Of a stretch of DNA of 64,000 nt, positions 35,609 to 46,044 are shown piece after piece (the first letter of the stretch is position 1; each line of letters begins with the position of its first letter). The position numbers were made by a program, and so were the translations under genes. The stretch is from Microbacterium sp. MAH-37 (GTDB taxonomy: Bacteria; Actinomycetota; Actinomycetes; Actinomycetales; Microbacteriaceae): NCBI RefSeq assembly GCF_009758255.1, contig NZ_WSEN01000003.1, positions 62,001 through 126,000 on the forward strand, written 5' to 3'. The notes beneath the pieces are model-generated. The model was not told the DNA's origin. It ran no database searches and worked only from the letters and a program-made list of their open reading frames with translations.

Positions 35609-36724
35609 CTACCGCTCGAAGCCCTCCGCGATGATCTCGACGAGCTCCTCGCGCTCCTCGACCGGAAGGAAGGCTGCGGAGGCGGCGTTGAACTGGAACG
35701 TCTCCAGGTCCTCCAGGTCGTACCCGAAGGCGTCCACCAGCAGGGCCAGCTCCCGGGTCAGGGAGGTGCCGCTCATCGTGCGGTTGTCGGTGTTCACCGT
35801 CACTGCGAAGCCCAGCTGGTACAGCAGGTCGAACGGGTGGTCGGCGAGGTCGTCGCCCCACAGCGCCGAGGCGCCGGTCTGCAGGTTCGACGACGGCGAC
35901 AGCTCGAGCGGGATCTCCCGATCGCGGACCCAGCGCGCGAGATCGCCGAACTGCACCTGCACCTCGTCGCCCTCGTGATCGATGATCTGCAGGTCCTCGG
36001 CGATGCGCACGCCGTGCCCGAGACGCAGGGCGCGCCCGTCCAGCAGCGCGGAGCGGATCGATGCCGGGCCTGCCGCTTCGCCGGCATGCACGGTCACCGG
36101 GAAGAACTCGGCGGCCAGGTAGTCGAAGGCTTCACGGTGCGCGGCGGGCAGGAAGCCGTCCTCAGGGCCGGCGATGTCGAAACCGACGACGCCGCGACCG
36201 CGGTACGACACCGCCAGCTCGGCGATCTCGCGGGTGCGATCGTCGTGGCGCATCGCAGACAGGATCTGGCTGACGCGGATGCTGCGGCCTGCGGCATCCG
36301 CCTCGTCCTCGCCCTCCTCGATGCCGCGCTGCACGGCGTCGACCGCGTCGCTCAGGGACAGGCCGCCGGCCACGTGCTGCTCCGGCGCCCAGCGCACCTC
36401 ACCGTAGATCACACCGTCAGCCGCCAGGTCGGCGACGAACTCGCGCGCCACGCGCGCCAGCGCATCGGCGCTCTGCATGACCGCGGTCGTCAGCGAGAAC
36501 GTCTCGAGGTACTTCGGCAGCGAACCGGAATCGCTCTGCTTCGCGATCCAGCGACGCAGAGCGGCGGGATCGGATGCCGGAGTGTTCACGCCGTGCGCAT
36601 CCGCCAGCTCGAGGATCGTCTCCGGACGCACACCACCGTCGAGGTGGTCGTGCAGCGAGACCTTGGGCAGGCCGCGCAGCGAAGCGCCCTGCACGCGGAC
36701 GTCGCCGTTCTGGTCGATGGTCAT
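35609..36724 (-). CDS. add: adenosine deaminase
   Basis: Deaminates adenosine or deoxyadenosine to inosine. A 371-residue enzyme: KVSLHDHLDGGVRPETIL with the metal HxH, VTVHAGEAAG with His and Glu, and FDIAGPEDG. NTDNRTMSGT near the C-terminus supplies the second metal Asp. GGAGG precedes the ATG at 36724. It is the last gene of the nucleoside operon. Its product feeds purine nucleoside phosphorylase at 25.5 kb. Confidence 0.95.
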   Translation of the reverse strand: MTIDQNGDVRVQGASLRGLPKVSLHDHLDGGVRPETILELADAHGVNTPASDPAALRRWIAKQSDSGSLPKYLETFSLTTAVMQSADALARVAREFVADLAADGVIYGEVRWAPEQHVAGGLSLSDAVDAVQRGIEEGEDEADAAGRSIRVSQILSAMRHDDRTREIAELAVSYRGRGVVGFDIAGPEDGFLPAAHREAFDYLAAEFFPVTVHAGEAAGPASIRSALLDGRALRLGHGVRIAEDLQIIDHEGDEVQVQFGDLARWVRDREIPLELSPSSNLQTGASALWGDDLADHPFDLLYQLGFAVTVNTDNRTMSGTSLTRELALLVDAFGYDLEDLETFQFNAASAAFLPVEEREELVEIIAEGFER

Positions 36725-36763
36725 CGGTCCTCCAGGTGTGCGTTCAGTTCAGAGAGACGTGGT

Positions 36764-38059
36764 TCAGGCGGTGATGCGCTCGCGCACCAGCGGGCCGGCC
36801 GCCGGGGCCTCGGCACCGACCGCCCAGGCGCCCTCCAGCGCCTCCAGGGCACGGGCGAACCGTGCAGGATCCTCGGCGGAGAGCGTGAACACCGGCTGTC
36901 CGGCGGCCACGGCCTCGCCGGGCTTGACGTGCAGGTCGATGCCGGCAGCGTGGATGACCGGATCCTCCGCCCGTGCGCGTCCCGCGCCCAGGCGCCAGGC
37001 GGCGATACCGAAGGGCAGTGCCTCCATACGGGTCACGACGCCGGATTCCGTCGCGGTGACGACATGCGTCTCGCGGGCGGTCGGCAGCGCAGCATCCGGA
37101 TCGCCGTCCTGCGCGCGGATCATGGCGTTCCACTGATCCATCGCACGGCCGTCATCCAGTGCCGCCTCGACGTCGGCGTCCGGCTGCCCGGCCAATGCGA
37201 GCATCTCGCGCGCCAGCGCGACGGTGAGCTCGCGGATGTCGGCGGGCCCGGCGCCGGCGAGCACCTCGACGGACTCGCGCACCTCATTGGCATTGCCGAT
37301 GGCGCGACCGAGCGGCACGTTCATGTCGGTGAGCAGCGCGGTCGTGGCGACACCGGAGTCGGTGCCGAGTGCGACCATCGTGCGCGCCAGTTCGCGAGCG
37401 CGGTCGATGTCCTGCATGAACGCGCCGGAGCCGAACTTCACGTCCAGCACGAGTGCGTCGGTGCCCTCCGCGATCTTCTTCGACATGATGCTGGACGCGA
37501 TCAGCGGGATCGCCTCCACCGTGCCGGTGACGTCGCGCAGCGCGTACAGCTTCTTGTCCGCGGGGGCGAGCCCCGAGCCCGCGGCGCAGATCACCGCGCC
37601 GACGTCGGACTTCATCTGCGCGAACATCTCCTCGTTCGAGAGCGCCGCGCGCCACCCGGGGATCGACTCGAGCTTGTCCAGCGTGCCGCCGGTGTGGCCG
37701 AGGCCGCGGCCCGAGAGCTGCGGCACCGCCACGCCGAACACCGCGACCAGCGGGGCGAGCGGCAACGTGATCTTGTCGCCCACGCCGCCGGTGGAGTGCT
37801 TGTCGACGGTGCGTTTCCCGAGCGAGGCGAAGCTCATCCGCTCTCCCGTCGCGATCATCGCGTCGGTGAGAACCCGGATCTCGTCGCGCTCCATGCCGCG
37901 CTGGAACACGGCCATCGCGAACGACGCCATCTGCGCGTCCGAGACATAGCCGCGCGTGTAGGCGTCCACCATCCAGCGAAGTGCGTCCTCGGGGACCGAG
38001 CCGCCGTCGCGCTTCGCACGGATGACATCGACGGCGTCGAACGGCTCGACCGCGGTCAT
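36764..38059 (-). CDS. deoA: thymidine (pyrimidine-nucleoside) phosphorylase
   Basis: Splits thymidine, deoxyuridine or uridine with phosphate. A 431-residue enzyme with VDKHSTGGVGDK and LSGRGLGHTGGTLDKLESI (phosphate and nucleoside sites), and SSIMSKKIAEG. The ATG at 38059 overlaps the cdd stop (ATGA), so CMP-derived cytidine becomes uridine and is then cleaved. In M. tuberculosis the same order add-deoA-cdd occurs (Rv3313c-Rv3315c). Confidence 0.95.
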   Translation of the reverse strand: MTAVEPFDAVDVIRAKRDGGSVPEDALRWMVDAYTRGYVSDAQMASFAMAVFQRGMERDEIRVLTDAMIATGERMSFASLGKRTVDKHSTGGVGDKITLPLAPLVAVFGVAVPQLSGRGLGHTGGTLDKLESIPGWRAALSNEEMFAQMKSDVGAVICAAGSGLAPADKKLYALRDVTGTVEAIPLIASSIMSKKIAEGTDALVLDVKFGSGAFMQDIDRARELARTMVALGTDSGVATTALLTDMNVPLGRAIGNANEVRESVEVLAGAGPADIRELTVALAREMLALAGQPDADVEAALDDGRAMDQWNAMIRAQDGDPDAALPTARETHVVTATESGVVTRMEALPFGIAAWRLGAGRARAEDPVIHAAGIDLHVKPGEAVAAGQPVFTLSAEDPARFARALEALEGAWAVGAEAPAAGPLVRERITA

Positions 38060-38454
38060 CGGACGTCCTCCAGATCGGCGGGACCGAAGCGGTCGGGCAG
38101 CACCTCGTCGATCGTGCGGATGCCGGACACCGTCTCGAGCAGCATCCCCGGTGTGGCGTGCTCGGAGAGCAGCTGACGGCAGCGGCCGCACGGCATGATC
38201 GTCTTCCCCTCCACATTCACGCACACGAACGCGACCAGCTTGCCGCCGCCGGACATGTGCAGGTCGCCGACCATCGCGCACTCCGCGCACAGCGTCACGC
38301 CGTAGGAGGCGTTCTCGACGTTGCATCCGGCGACCACGCGGCCGTCGTCGACCAGCGCCGCGGCACCCACCTTGTAGCGCGAGTACGGCGCGTACGCCTT
38401 CTGCATCGCTTCGGTCGCGACCTGACGCAGGTCGTCCCAGTCGATGTCGGTCAT
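38056..38454 (-). CDS. cdd: cytidine deaminase
   Basis: A 132-residue homotetrameric type enzyme with the zinc ligands in CNVENASYGVTLCAECAM and MPCGRCRQLL, and the catalytic Glu in CAEC. Start ATG 38454 follows AGGAGG, the strongest ribosome site of the operon. It supplies uridine or deoxyuridine to DeoA, with which it overlaps by 4 bp. Confidence 0.95.
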   Translation of the reverse strand: MTDIDWDDLRQVATEAMQKAYAPYSRYKVGAAALVDDGRVVAGCNVENASYGVTLCAECAMVGDLHMSGGGKLVAFVCVNVEGKTIMPCGRCRQLLSEHATPGMLLETVSGIRTIDEVLPDRFGPADLEDVR

Positions 38455-38468
38455 GTCTTTCCGTCCTC

Positions 38469-39745
38469 CTAGGACTTGATGTAGGGATCGCCGTCCGCTG
38501 CCGGCGGACGCGATCGGCCGACCAGCCCTGCGACCGCGAAGATCGTCACGACGTAGGGCAGCATCAGCATGAACTGGCTGGGCACCGGAGACCCGATGAC
38601 GCTCAGCACGCCCTGCAGGTTCGTCGCGAACCCGAACAGCAGTGCGGCCAGCGTCGCGCGGATCGGATCCCACTTTCCGAAGATCACGGCGGCCAGTGCG
38701 ATGAAGCCCGCACCGGCGGTCATCTCGGGGTTGAACCGGGGCACGGACACCAGCGTGTAGAACGCGCCGCCCATGCCGGCGATCGCGCCTGCGATCAGCA
38801 CGTTCATGTAGCGCGTGCGGGCGACGTTGATGCCCACGGTGTCGGCGGCCTGCGGGTGCTCGCCGACGGCGCGCATGCGCAGGCCCCAGCGGGTGCGGTA
38901 CATGCCGAACCACACTGCGAAGACCACGATGTACATCAGGTAGACGACGACCGTCTGGCGGAACAGGATCGGGCCGATCACGGGGATCTCACTGAGACCC
39001 GGGATCGCGATTGCCTTGAACGGCGTGACCGTGTTCATCGTGGCCTGGTTCGGCGCCAGAACCTGCCGGAACAGGAACGTGGTCACGCCCACCACCAGCA
39101 CGTTCAGCACGACACCGACGATCACCTGGTCGACGTAGTAGGTGATGGCGAAGACGCCGAGCACCAGCGCCACGAGCAGGCCGGCGGCCATGGCCGCCAC
39201 GAGCCCGGCCCAAGGGCTGCCGGTGACCGAGCCGACGATCGCGGCGCAGAACGCGCCGGCGAGCAGCTGCGCCTCGATCGCGATGTTCACGACACCGGCG
39301 CGCTCACCGATCACGCCGCCCAGGGCGCCGAAGATCAGCGGAGTCGCCAGCGCCAGCGCGCCGCTGAGCAGGCCGACCATCGGCACGCTGCCGCTGCCGG
39401 CGGCCGCCCAGGCCAGGAACCCGAAGATCAGCACGAGCACGTAGATCGCGGTGAGCCACATCGGAACCGTACGACGGCGGGACACGAGCAGCACGGCGAC
39501 GACCGTGATCGCGGCCATGATCACGGCGCACACCCACGCAGTGGCCGTGGCCGGAACCACCAGGTCGGGGATGGCGATGGCATCGCGGCCGGAACCGAAG
39601 CGGAAGGTGCTGTCGCCCTCGCGCGGGGCGAGCAGCGGAAGCAGTGCGAACAGCGCCGTCATGACGACGAAGATGATCGGGGTCTTCCAGGAGACGACGG
39701 TCACGGTGCGCGGTGCACCGATCTCGGGAGCATCGATCGTGGTGC

Positions 39746-39749
<4 letters not shown>
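38469..39749 (-). CDS. nucleoside ABC transporter permease (second, RnsD/NupQ type)
   Basis: A 426-residue permease of the BPL/branched-chain-like family with about ten spans. AITYYVDQVIVGVVLNVL and AVGEHPQAADTVGINVARTRYM are typical of the nucleoside (BmpA-linked) importers. It overlaps the first permease by ATGA. The TAG stop is 14 bases before cdd, joining transport to salvage. Confidence 0.9.
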
Positions 39750-41025
<1,276 letters not shown>

Positions 41026-41029
<4 letters not shown>

Positions 41030-42540
41030 GCGCTGGCTCCTTCATTCACGGCGCCTGCCATCATCAGGCCGAGTTCTTCACGGGGGGTGTCGCCGGGCAC
41101 GATGCCCACGATCCGGCCCCGGTACATCACGAGGATCCGGTCGGCGAGAGCGGCGACCTCGTCGAGTTCTGTGGAGATGACGATCACGGGGACTCCCGCA
41201 TCCCGCGTCTCCACGACGCGCTTGTGGATGAACTCGATCGAACCCACGTCCACGCCCCGGGTCGGCTGGGCCGCCACGAACAGCGACAGGTCGCGGCTCA
41301 GCTCGCGTGCCAGCACGACCTTCTGCTGGTTGCCACCGGACAGTCGTCCCGCGGGCTGGGCCGGCCCCTGGGTGCGGATGTCGAACTCGCTGATCTTCTC
41401 GCGCGCGAAGGCATCGAGCGCGGCGAGCTGCAGTGCCCCGGCCTTCACGAACGGCGCACCGGACGAACGGTCCAGCATGAGGTTCTCCGCGATCGAGAAC
41501 TCCTTGACCAGGCCGTCCACGCCGCGGTCCTCCGGCACGAACCCGACGCCGGCGTCGAGGATCTGCCTGACACTGCGGCCGACGAGCTCCTCACCGTTCA
41601 GGCGGATGCTGCCGCGGACATGGTCCTGCAGGCCCACCAGGGCCTCGGTGAGCTCGGTCTGGCCGTTGCCCTGCACACCGGCGATCGCGAGGACCTCACC
41701 GCCGTGCACCTCGAAGGATGCGTCGTCAACGAGCACGGTGCCTGTGGCATCCCGCACGGTCAGGCCTTCGACGACGAGCGCGTTGTCGCGCAGCTGCGGC
41801 GCGTCCTTGTGCACGGTCAGCTCGACGGCGCGGCCCACCATCAGCGAAGCGAGCTCCGCGTTGGACGCGGTGGGCGACGCCTCGCCGACCACCTTGCCGA
41901 GCCGGATCACCGTGATGCGGTCGGCGACCTCGCGGACCTCGCGCAGCTTGTGGGTGATGAACACGATCGCCGTGCCCTGCTCCTTGAGCTGACGCATCGT
42001 CGTCATCAGCTCGTCGGTCTCCTGTGGCGTGAGCACCGCTGTGGGCTCGTCGAACACCAGGATGTGGGCATCGCGCGAGAGCGCCTTGATGATCTCCACG
42101 CGCTGCTGCACACCGACCGGGAGGTCCTCGACGACGGCATCCGGGTCGACGTCGAACCCGAACCGATCGGAGATCTCCCGCACGCGCTTGCGTGCGGCGG
42201 CCAGGTCCAGGCGCCCTCCGAATCGCGTCTGCTCGTGACCGAGCATGACGTTCTCCGCGACGGTGAACACCGGCACAAGCATGAAGTGCTGGTGCACCAT
42301 GCCGATGCCCGCCTTCATCGCGTCACCGGGGCCAGCGAAGCGCTGCACCTCGTCGTCGATGAGAATCTGCCCCTCATCGGCCTGGTACAGGCCGTAGAGC
42401 ACGTTCATCAGGGTGGATTTGCCCGCGCCGTTCTCACCGAGCAGACAGTGGATCTCACCGGGTTCGACAGTGAGATCGATATGGTCGTTGGCCGTCAGCG
42501 CGCCGAACCTCTTCGTGATGCCGCGCAACTCGAGCTTCAT
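41026..42540 (-). CDS. nucleoside ABC transporter ATPase (double domain, RnsB/NupO type)
   Basis: A 504-residue double ATPase. The first half has LLGENGAGKSTLMNVLYGLYQ, the signature region PVGVQQRVEIIKALSR and VFDEPTAVLTP. The second half has a degenerate Walker A (AIAGVQGNGQTEL) and GRLSGGNQQKVVLARELSR. It energises import of nucleosides by the two permeases and the binding protein at 42.6 kb. The ATG at 42540 has TAGGAT 7 bases upstream; a longer reading is not needed. Confidence 0.92.
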
Positions 42541-42553
42541 GTGTCCGATCCTA
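42541..42553 (-). promoter_or_regulatory. leaderless -10 of the nucleoside operon ATPase
   Basis: Minus-strand TAGGAT (42553-42548), 7 bases, then ATG at 42540. It gives the enzyme operon a promoter separate from the binding protein gene. Confidence 0.55.
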
Positions 42554-42599
42554 TTCATCACCTGCCGCCTCGCCCAGGGATCGCCCGGGCAGACGACAG

Positions 42600-42629
42600 C
42601 GGGGAGGCCGGTGCGAGCCGGCCTCCCCG
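42600..42629 (-). terminator. terminator after the nucleoside-binding lipoprotein gene
   Basis: A 12-bp perfect stem (CGGGGAGGCCGG and complement) with loop TGCGAG, just after the bmpA-type stop at 42644. It would keep the binding protein more abundant than the downstream operon. Confidence 0.82.
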
Positions 42630-42643
42630 TCTGCGGGGTCCTC

Positions 42644-43738
42644 TTACTTGCTGAGGTAGGAGGTGACGGTGATCTTGCCGTCGATGATGTCCTTCTTGAT
42701 CTGCTCGACCTTCTCGACCAGGGCCGGGTCGACCTTGCTCTCGAAGTTGTGCAGCGGGGCGATGCCGACGCCCTCGTTCTCCAGCGTGCCGATGTAGGCC
42801 TCGGGGTCGAACTCGCCCTCGGCGCTCGACATCACGGCCTGGTAGGTCGAGAGGTCCATCGCCTTGAGGATCGACGTGAGGACGACGTCCTGGGTGGTGG
42901 GGTCGGTGACGAACAGGTCGGCGTCGGCGCCGATCAGCGCGACGTCGCGGCCGGACTCGCTGATGGCCTGCAGGGCCGACTGGTAGATCGGGCCGCCGAC
43001 CGGGAGGATCACGTCGACACCCTGGTCGATGATGTTCTTCGCGACGGTCTTGGCGCCCTGGTTGGCCTCGAAGCCGCCGGTGAAGGAGCCGGTCTTGCCG
43101 TCCCAGCCGACGACGGCGACGTTGGTGCCGTTCTCCTTGTTGTAGTAGTCGACGCCCTGCTTGAAGCCGTCCATGAAGATCGTCACGGTCGGGAACTCCA
43201 TGCCACCGAAGGTGCCGACCTTGCCGGCCTTCGAGTAGCCGGCGGCGAGGTAGCCGGCCTGGAACGCGGCCTGTGCGGTGTCGTACAGCAGCGGCTTGAC
43301 GTTCTCGGCGTCCTTCTTGCCGTCGAAGTCGTTGTCGGCGGCGTCGTCGACGAGGATGAAGTCGATGTCGGCGTTGGCGTTGGCGGCGTCGACGGTGGCC
43401 TTCGACAGCGCGAAGCCGACCGAGACGATCGCGTTGCAGCCGGCCGAGACCATGTTGTCGATGTTCGGCCCGTACTCGGTCTCGGCGTTGGACTCTGCCT
43501 TCTTCAGCTCGACGCCCAGTTCGTCGGCGGCCTTCTTGGCACCTTCGTAGGAGAGCTGGTTGAAGGACTTGTCGTCGAAGCCGCCCGCGTCGGAGACGAT
43601 GCAGGGGACGAAGTCGCTGTTCTTCGCGCCGTCGCCTGCCGGCTTGTCCTCCGGCGCCTGGCCGCAGCCGGCCAGTGCGAAGACGACGCCCGCGGCGAGG
43701 GTAGCGCCGATGAGCTTCTTGGTGGTGGAGATGGTCAC
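42644..43738 (-). CDS. BmpA/PnrA-type nucleoside-binding lipoprotein
   Basis: A 364-residue binding protein. The GTG at 43738 follows GGGAGG and opens a signal peptide whose lipobox is VFALAGC. VSDAGGFDDKSFNQLSYEG and VGWDGKTGSFTGGFEANQGAKT are typical of the family, which binds purine and pyrimidine nucleosides. The adjacent operon for nucleoside import and cleavage supports this ligand class. Confidence 0.93.
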   Translation of the reverse strand: MTISTTKKLIGATLAAGVVFALAGCGQAPEDKPAGDGAKNSDFVPCIVSDAGGFDDKSFNQLSYEGAKKAADELGVELKKAESNAETEYGPNIDNMVSAGCNAIVSVGFALSKATVDAANANADIDFILVDDAADNDFDGKKDAENVKPLLYDTAQAAFQAGYLAAGYSKAGKVGTFGGMEFPTVTIFMDGFKQGVDYYNKENGTNVAVVGWDGKTGSFTGGFEANQGAKTVAKNIIDQGVDVILPVGGPIYQSALQAISESGRDVALIGADADLFVTDPTTQDVVLTSILKAMDLSTYQAVMSSAEGEFDPEAYIGTLENEGVGIAPLHNFESKVDPALVEKVEQIKKDIIDGKITVTSYLSK

Positions 43739-43844
43739 TCGAGCCTCCCGGGAAAGATCCGCGCCCATCGCGGATCGATCAAAGTTACCTACTGTTTCGA
43801 ACACACCACGGTATCGGGTGGCGAAAGGTTACAAATCTGAGATG

Positions 43845-43869
43845 ATGCCCGCCCCGATCCGTTGGGCGG
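43845..43869 (-). terminator. weak terminator-like hairpin after manC
   Basis: GCCCGCCC (43845-43852) pairs with GGGCGGGC (43862-43869). There is no clear T-tract on the minus strand. Confidence 0.4.
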
Positions 43870-43875
43870 GCCCCA

Positions 43876-44991
43876 CTAGAGCACGTCGCCGCGGCCGGTG
43901 AGCTTCAGCGATTCGACGACGCCCTTCACCCGCTGCGCGTGCTCCACCGTGGTGACCAGCAGCGCGTCGGGGGTGTCCACGACGACGATGTCCTGCACGC
44001 CGACCAGGCTGATCACGCGCGAGGTCTGACTGACCAGGATGCCGCTGGCGGCATCGCTCAGCACCCGGGCCTTGGGCCCGAGCACCGCGAGGTCGTTCTT
44101 GCGGCCGTTCGTGATCAGTTTGGTGAGCGAGGCGAAGTCCCCCACGTCGTCCCAGTCGAAGTGGCCTGGTACCACCGCGAGTCGCCCGCGCTCTGCGGCG
44201 GGCTCCGCGACCGCGTAGTCGATCGCGATCTTCTTCAGCCGCGGCCAGATGCGGTCCACGGCGGGGCCGCGCCGCTCGCGGTCGTCCCACGCCTCTGCGA
44301 GCTCCATCAGCCCGGCGTGCAGCTCGGGCTCGTTCAGCGCGAGCTCGTCGAGCAGCACGCTCGCCTTGGCGATGAACATGCCCGCGTTCCACAGGTAGGT
44401 GCGCTCGGCGAGGTAGCCCTTGGCGGTCTCGAGGTCCGGCTTCTCCACGAAGCGCTCGACGAGAGCCGCCTCGCGGGCCCCCTCGACGAGAAGCTCGGCC
44501 CCGCGCTTGATGTAGCCGAAGCCGACAGCCGGCTCGGTGGGCGAGATGCCGATCGTGCAGATGTACCCCTCGCGCGCCACCTCCACGGCATCCCGCACGG
44601 CGAACTCGAACACGCGCGACCCGCGGATCACGTGATCAGCGCTGAACGACCCGATGATCACCTCGGGGTCGCGACGGTGCAGGATGGCGGCCGCAAGGCC
44701 GATGGCAGCCGCCGACTCGCGCGGCTCGGACTCGAGGAACACGTTGTGGTCCGGGATGCCGGGCAGCTGCTCCTCCACTGCGGCGCGGTGCGCGCGCCCG
44801 GTGACCACCGCGATGCGGTCCGCGCCGGCGAGCGGCTCCAGCCGATCCCAGGTGTCGCGCAGCAGGGAGTGCCCCGATCCGGTCAGGTCGTGCAGGAACT
44901 TCGGCGCATCCGCACGGGACAGCGGCCACAGCCTGCTGCCGATGCCGCCGGCGGGGATCACCGCGTAGAAGTCCTCGATGGGCTCTCTCAT
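43876..44991 (-). CDS. manC: mannose-1-phosphate guanylyltransferase
   Basis: Makes GDP-mannose from mannose-1-P and GTP for mannosylated glycans and lipids. A 371-residue enzyme: AVIPAGGIGSRLWPLSRADAPKFL (nucleotide signature), HVIRGSRVFEFAV, VEKPDLETAKGYL, and WNAGMFIAKASVL. The ATG at 44991 is chosen for TAGCCT 7 bases upstream; a longer reading from 45198 has no ribosome site. It is divergent from sdhC. Confidence 0.93.
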   Translation of the reverse strand: MREPIEDFYAVIPAGGIGSRLWPLSRADAPKFLHDLTGSGHSLLRDTWDRLEPLAGADRIAVVTGRAHRAAVEEQLPGIPDHNVFLESEPRESAAAIGLAAAILHRRDPEVIIGSFSADHVIRGSRVFEFAVRDAVEVAREGYICTIGISPTEPAVGFGYIKRGAELLVEGAREAALVERFVEKPDLETAKGYLAERTYLWNAGMFIAKASVLLDELALNEPELHAGLMELAEAWDDRERRGPAVDRIWPRLKKIAIDYAVAEPAAERGRLAVVPGHFDWDDVGDFASLTKLITNGRKNDLAVLGPKARVLSDAASGILVSQTSRVISLVGVQDIVVVDTPDALLVTTVEHAQRVKGVVESLKLTGRGDVL

Positions 44992-45004
44992 GCACTCCAG
45001 GCTA
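44992..45004 (-). promoter_or_regulatory. leaderless -10 of manC
   Basis: Minus-strand TAGCCT (45004-44999), 7 bases, then ATG at 44991. Confidence 0.55.
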
Positions 45005-45017
45005 CCGGCGAGGAGAA

Positions 45018-45054
45018 ATCTTGACATCAAGATAGTTAGGTCTGCCTTGCTCGC
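45018..45054 (+). promoter_or_regulatory. sdh control region: 7-2-7 inverted repeat and iron-box-like sequence
   Basis: ATCTTGACATCAAGAT (45018-45033) is a perfect 7-2-7 dyad containing a TTGACA. It is followed by TTAGGTCTGCCTTGCTCGC (45036-45054), which matches about 11 of 19 positions of the actinobacterial DtxR/IdeR box. Both lie between divergent manC and sdhC. The regulators are not identified here. Confidence 0.45.
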
Positions 45055-45152
45055 TCCCAGCGAACGAACAGGAATAGGATGGAGTCGACCACGCGTGCCC
45101 GCTGTGGCGCGCCCCGAGTCACATCGATCAGGATCGATCAGGGAGGACGAAC

Positions 45153-45575
45153 GTGTCCGCAAGCACTCGCTTGACACCGTCGATTTCGGAGACGACATCC
45201 AAGACCCCGCGCGGAACCCTCTATCGGGGCCGCGAAGGCATGTGGTCCTGGGTGCTTCACCGCATCACCGGCGTCGCCATCTTCTTCTTCCTTCTGGTGC
45301 ACGTGCTCGACACGTCACTGATCCGCGTCTCGCCCGAGGCGTACGACGCGGTCATCGGCACCTACAAGAACCCGGTCATGGCGGTCGGCGAGGTCGTCCT
45401 GGTGGCGGGCATCGTCTTCCACGCCATGAACGGCCTGCGCATCATCCTCATCGACTTCTGGTCGAAGGGCGCGCGCTACCAGCGGCAGATGTTCTGGGGC
45501 GTCCTCGGCGTCTGGGTCGTACTGATGGCCGGCTTCGTCCCGAGGCACCTCATGCTCGCGTTCGGAGGCAACTGA
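45153..45575 (+). CDS. sdhC: succinate dehydrogenase cytochrome b556 subunit
   Basis: A 140-residue membrane anchor with three transmembrane segments (VAIFFFLLVHVLDTSLI, then VVLVAGIVFHAMNGLRII, and a third) and the heme-ligand type His in LVHVLD. SRITGVAI-type family motif appears as WVLHRITGVAIFF. GTG at 45153 follows AGGGAGGACGAAC. The sdhD start overlaps by one base. Confidence 0.92.
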   Translation: MSASTRLTPSISETTSKTPRGTLYRGREGMWSWVLHRITGVAIFFFLLVHVLDTSLIRVSPEAYDAVIGTYKNPVMAVGEVVLVAGIVFHAMNGLRIILIDFWSKGARYQRQMFWGVLGVWVVLMAGFVPRHLMLAFGGN

Positions 45576-46018
45576 TGACCACCACCGCAGCTCCCGCACC
45601 GGCCCGCACGCGCCGCGGATTCAACATCGAGAAGTGGGCATGGCTGTTCATGCGCCTCTCCGGTGTCGTCCTGATCGTGCTGATCTTCGGCCACCTGTTC
45701 GTCAACCTCATGGTCGGTGAGGGAATCCACGGCGTCGACTTCGGCTTCGTCGCCGGCAAGTACGCCACGCCGTTCTGGCAGTGGTGGGACGTGCTGATGC
45801 TCTGGCTCGCCCTGATCCACGGCGGCAACGGCATGCGCACGATCGTCAACGACTACGTCACGCACGAGGGCGCCCGCAAGGCGCTCGTCTGGGCGATCGG
45901 CCTCGCCGCCGCCCTGCTGATCGTGCTGGGCACCCTCGTGGTGTTCACCTTCGACCCCTGCAACGGCGTCCTCCAGGACGGCGTCATGTGGGAGACCTGC
46001 CAGGCCGTCGGCAACTGA
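45575..46018 (+). CDS. sdhD: succinate dehydrogenase membrane anchor subunit
   Basis: A 147-residue second anchor. KWAWLFMRLSGVVLIVLIFGHLFVN is the first span with conserved His; WWDVLMLWLALIHGGNGMRTI is the second. A third span ends with two Cys (DPCNGVLQ, WETCQAV). The TGATG overlap with sdhC gives coupled translation. Confidence 0.9.
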   Translation: MTTTAAPAPARTRRGFNIEKWAWLFMRLSGVVLIVLIFGHLFVNLMVGEGIHGVDFGFVAGKYATPFWQWWDVLMLWLALIHGGNGMRTIVNDYVTHEGARKALVWAIGLAAALLIVLGTLVVFTFDPCNGVLQDGVMWETCQAVGN

Positions 46019-46044
46019 TCAGAGCGTAAGAGATAGGCATACGA

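Noticed and set aside
45018..45033. HspR-type HAIR element
   Set aside because: HAIR needs CTTGAGT and ACTCAAG seven bases apart; here the centre is only 2 bases and the arms differ.
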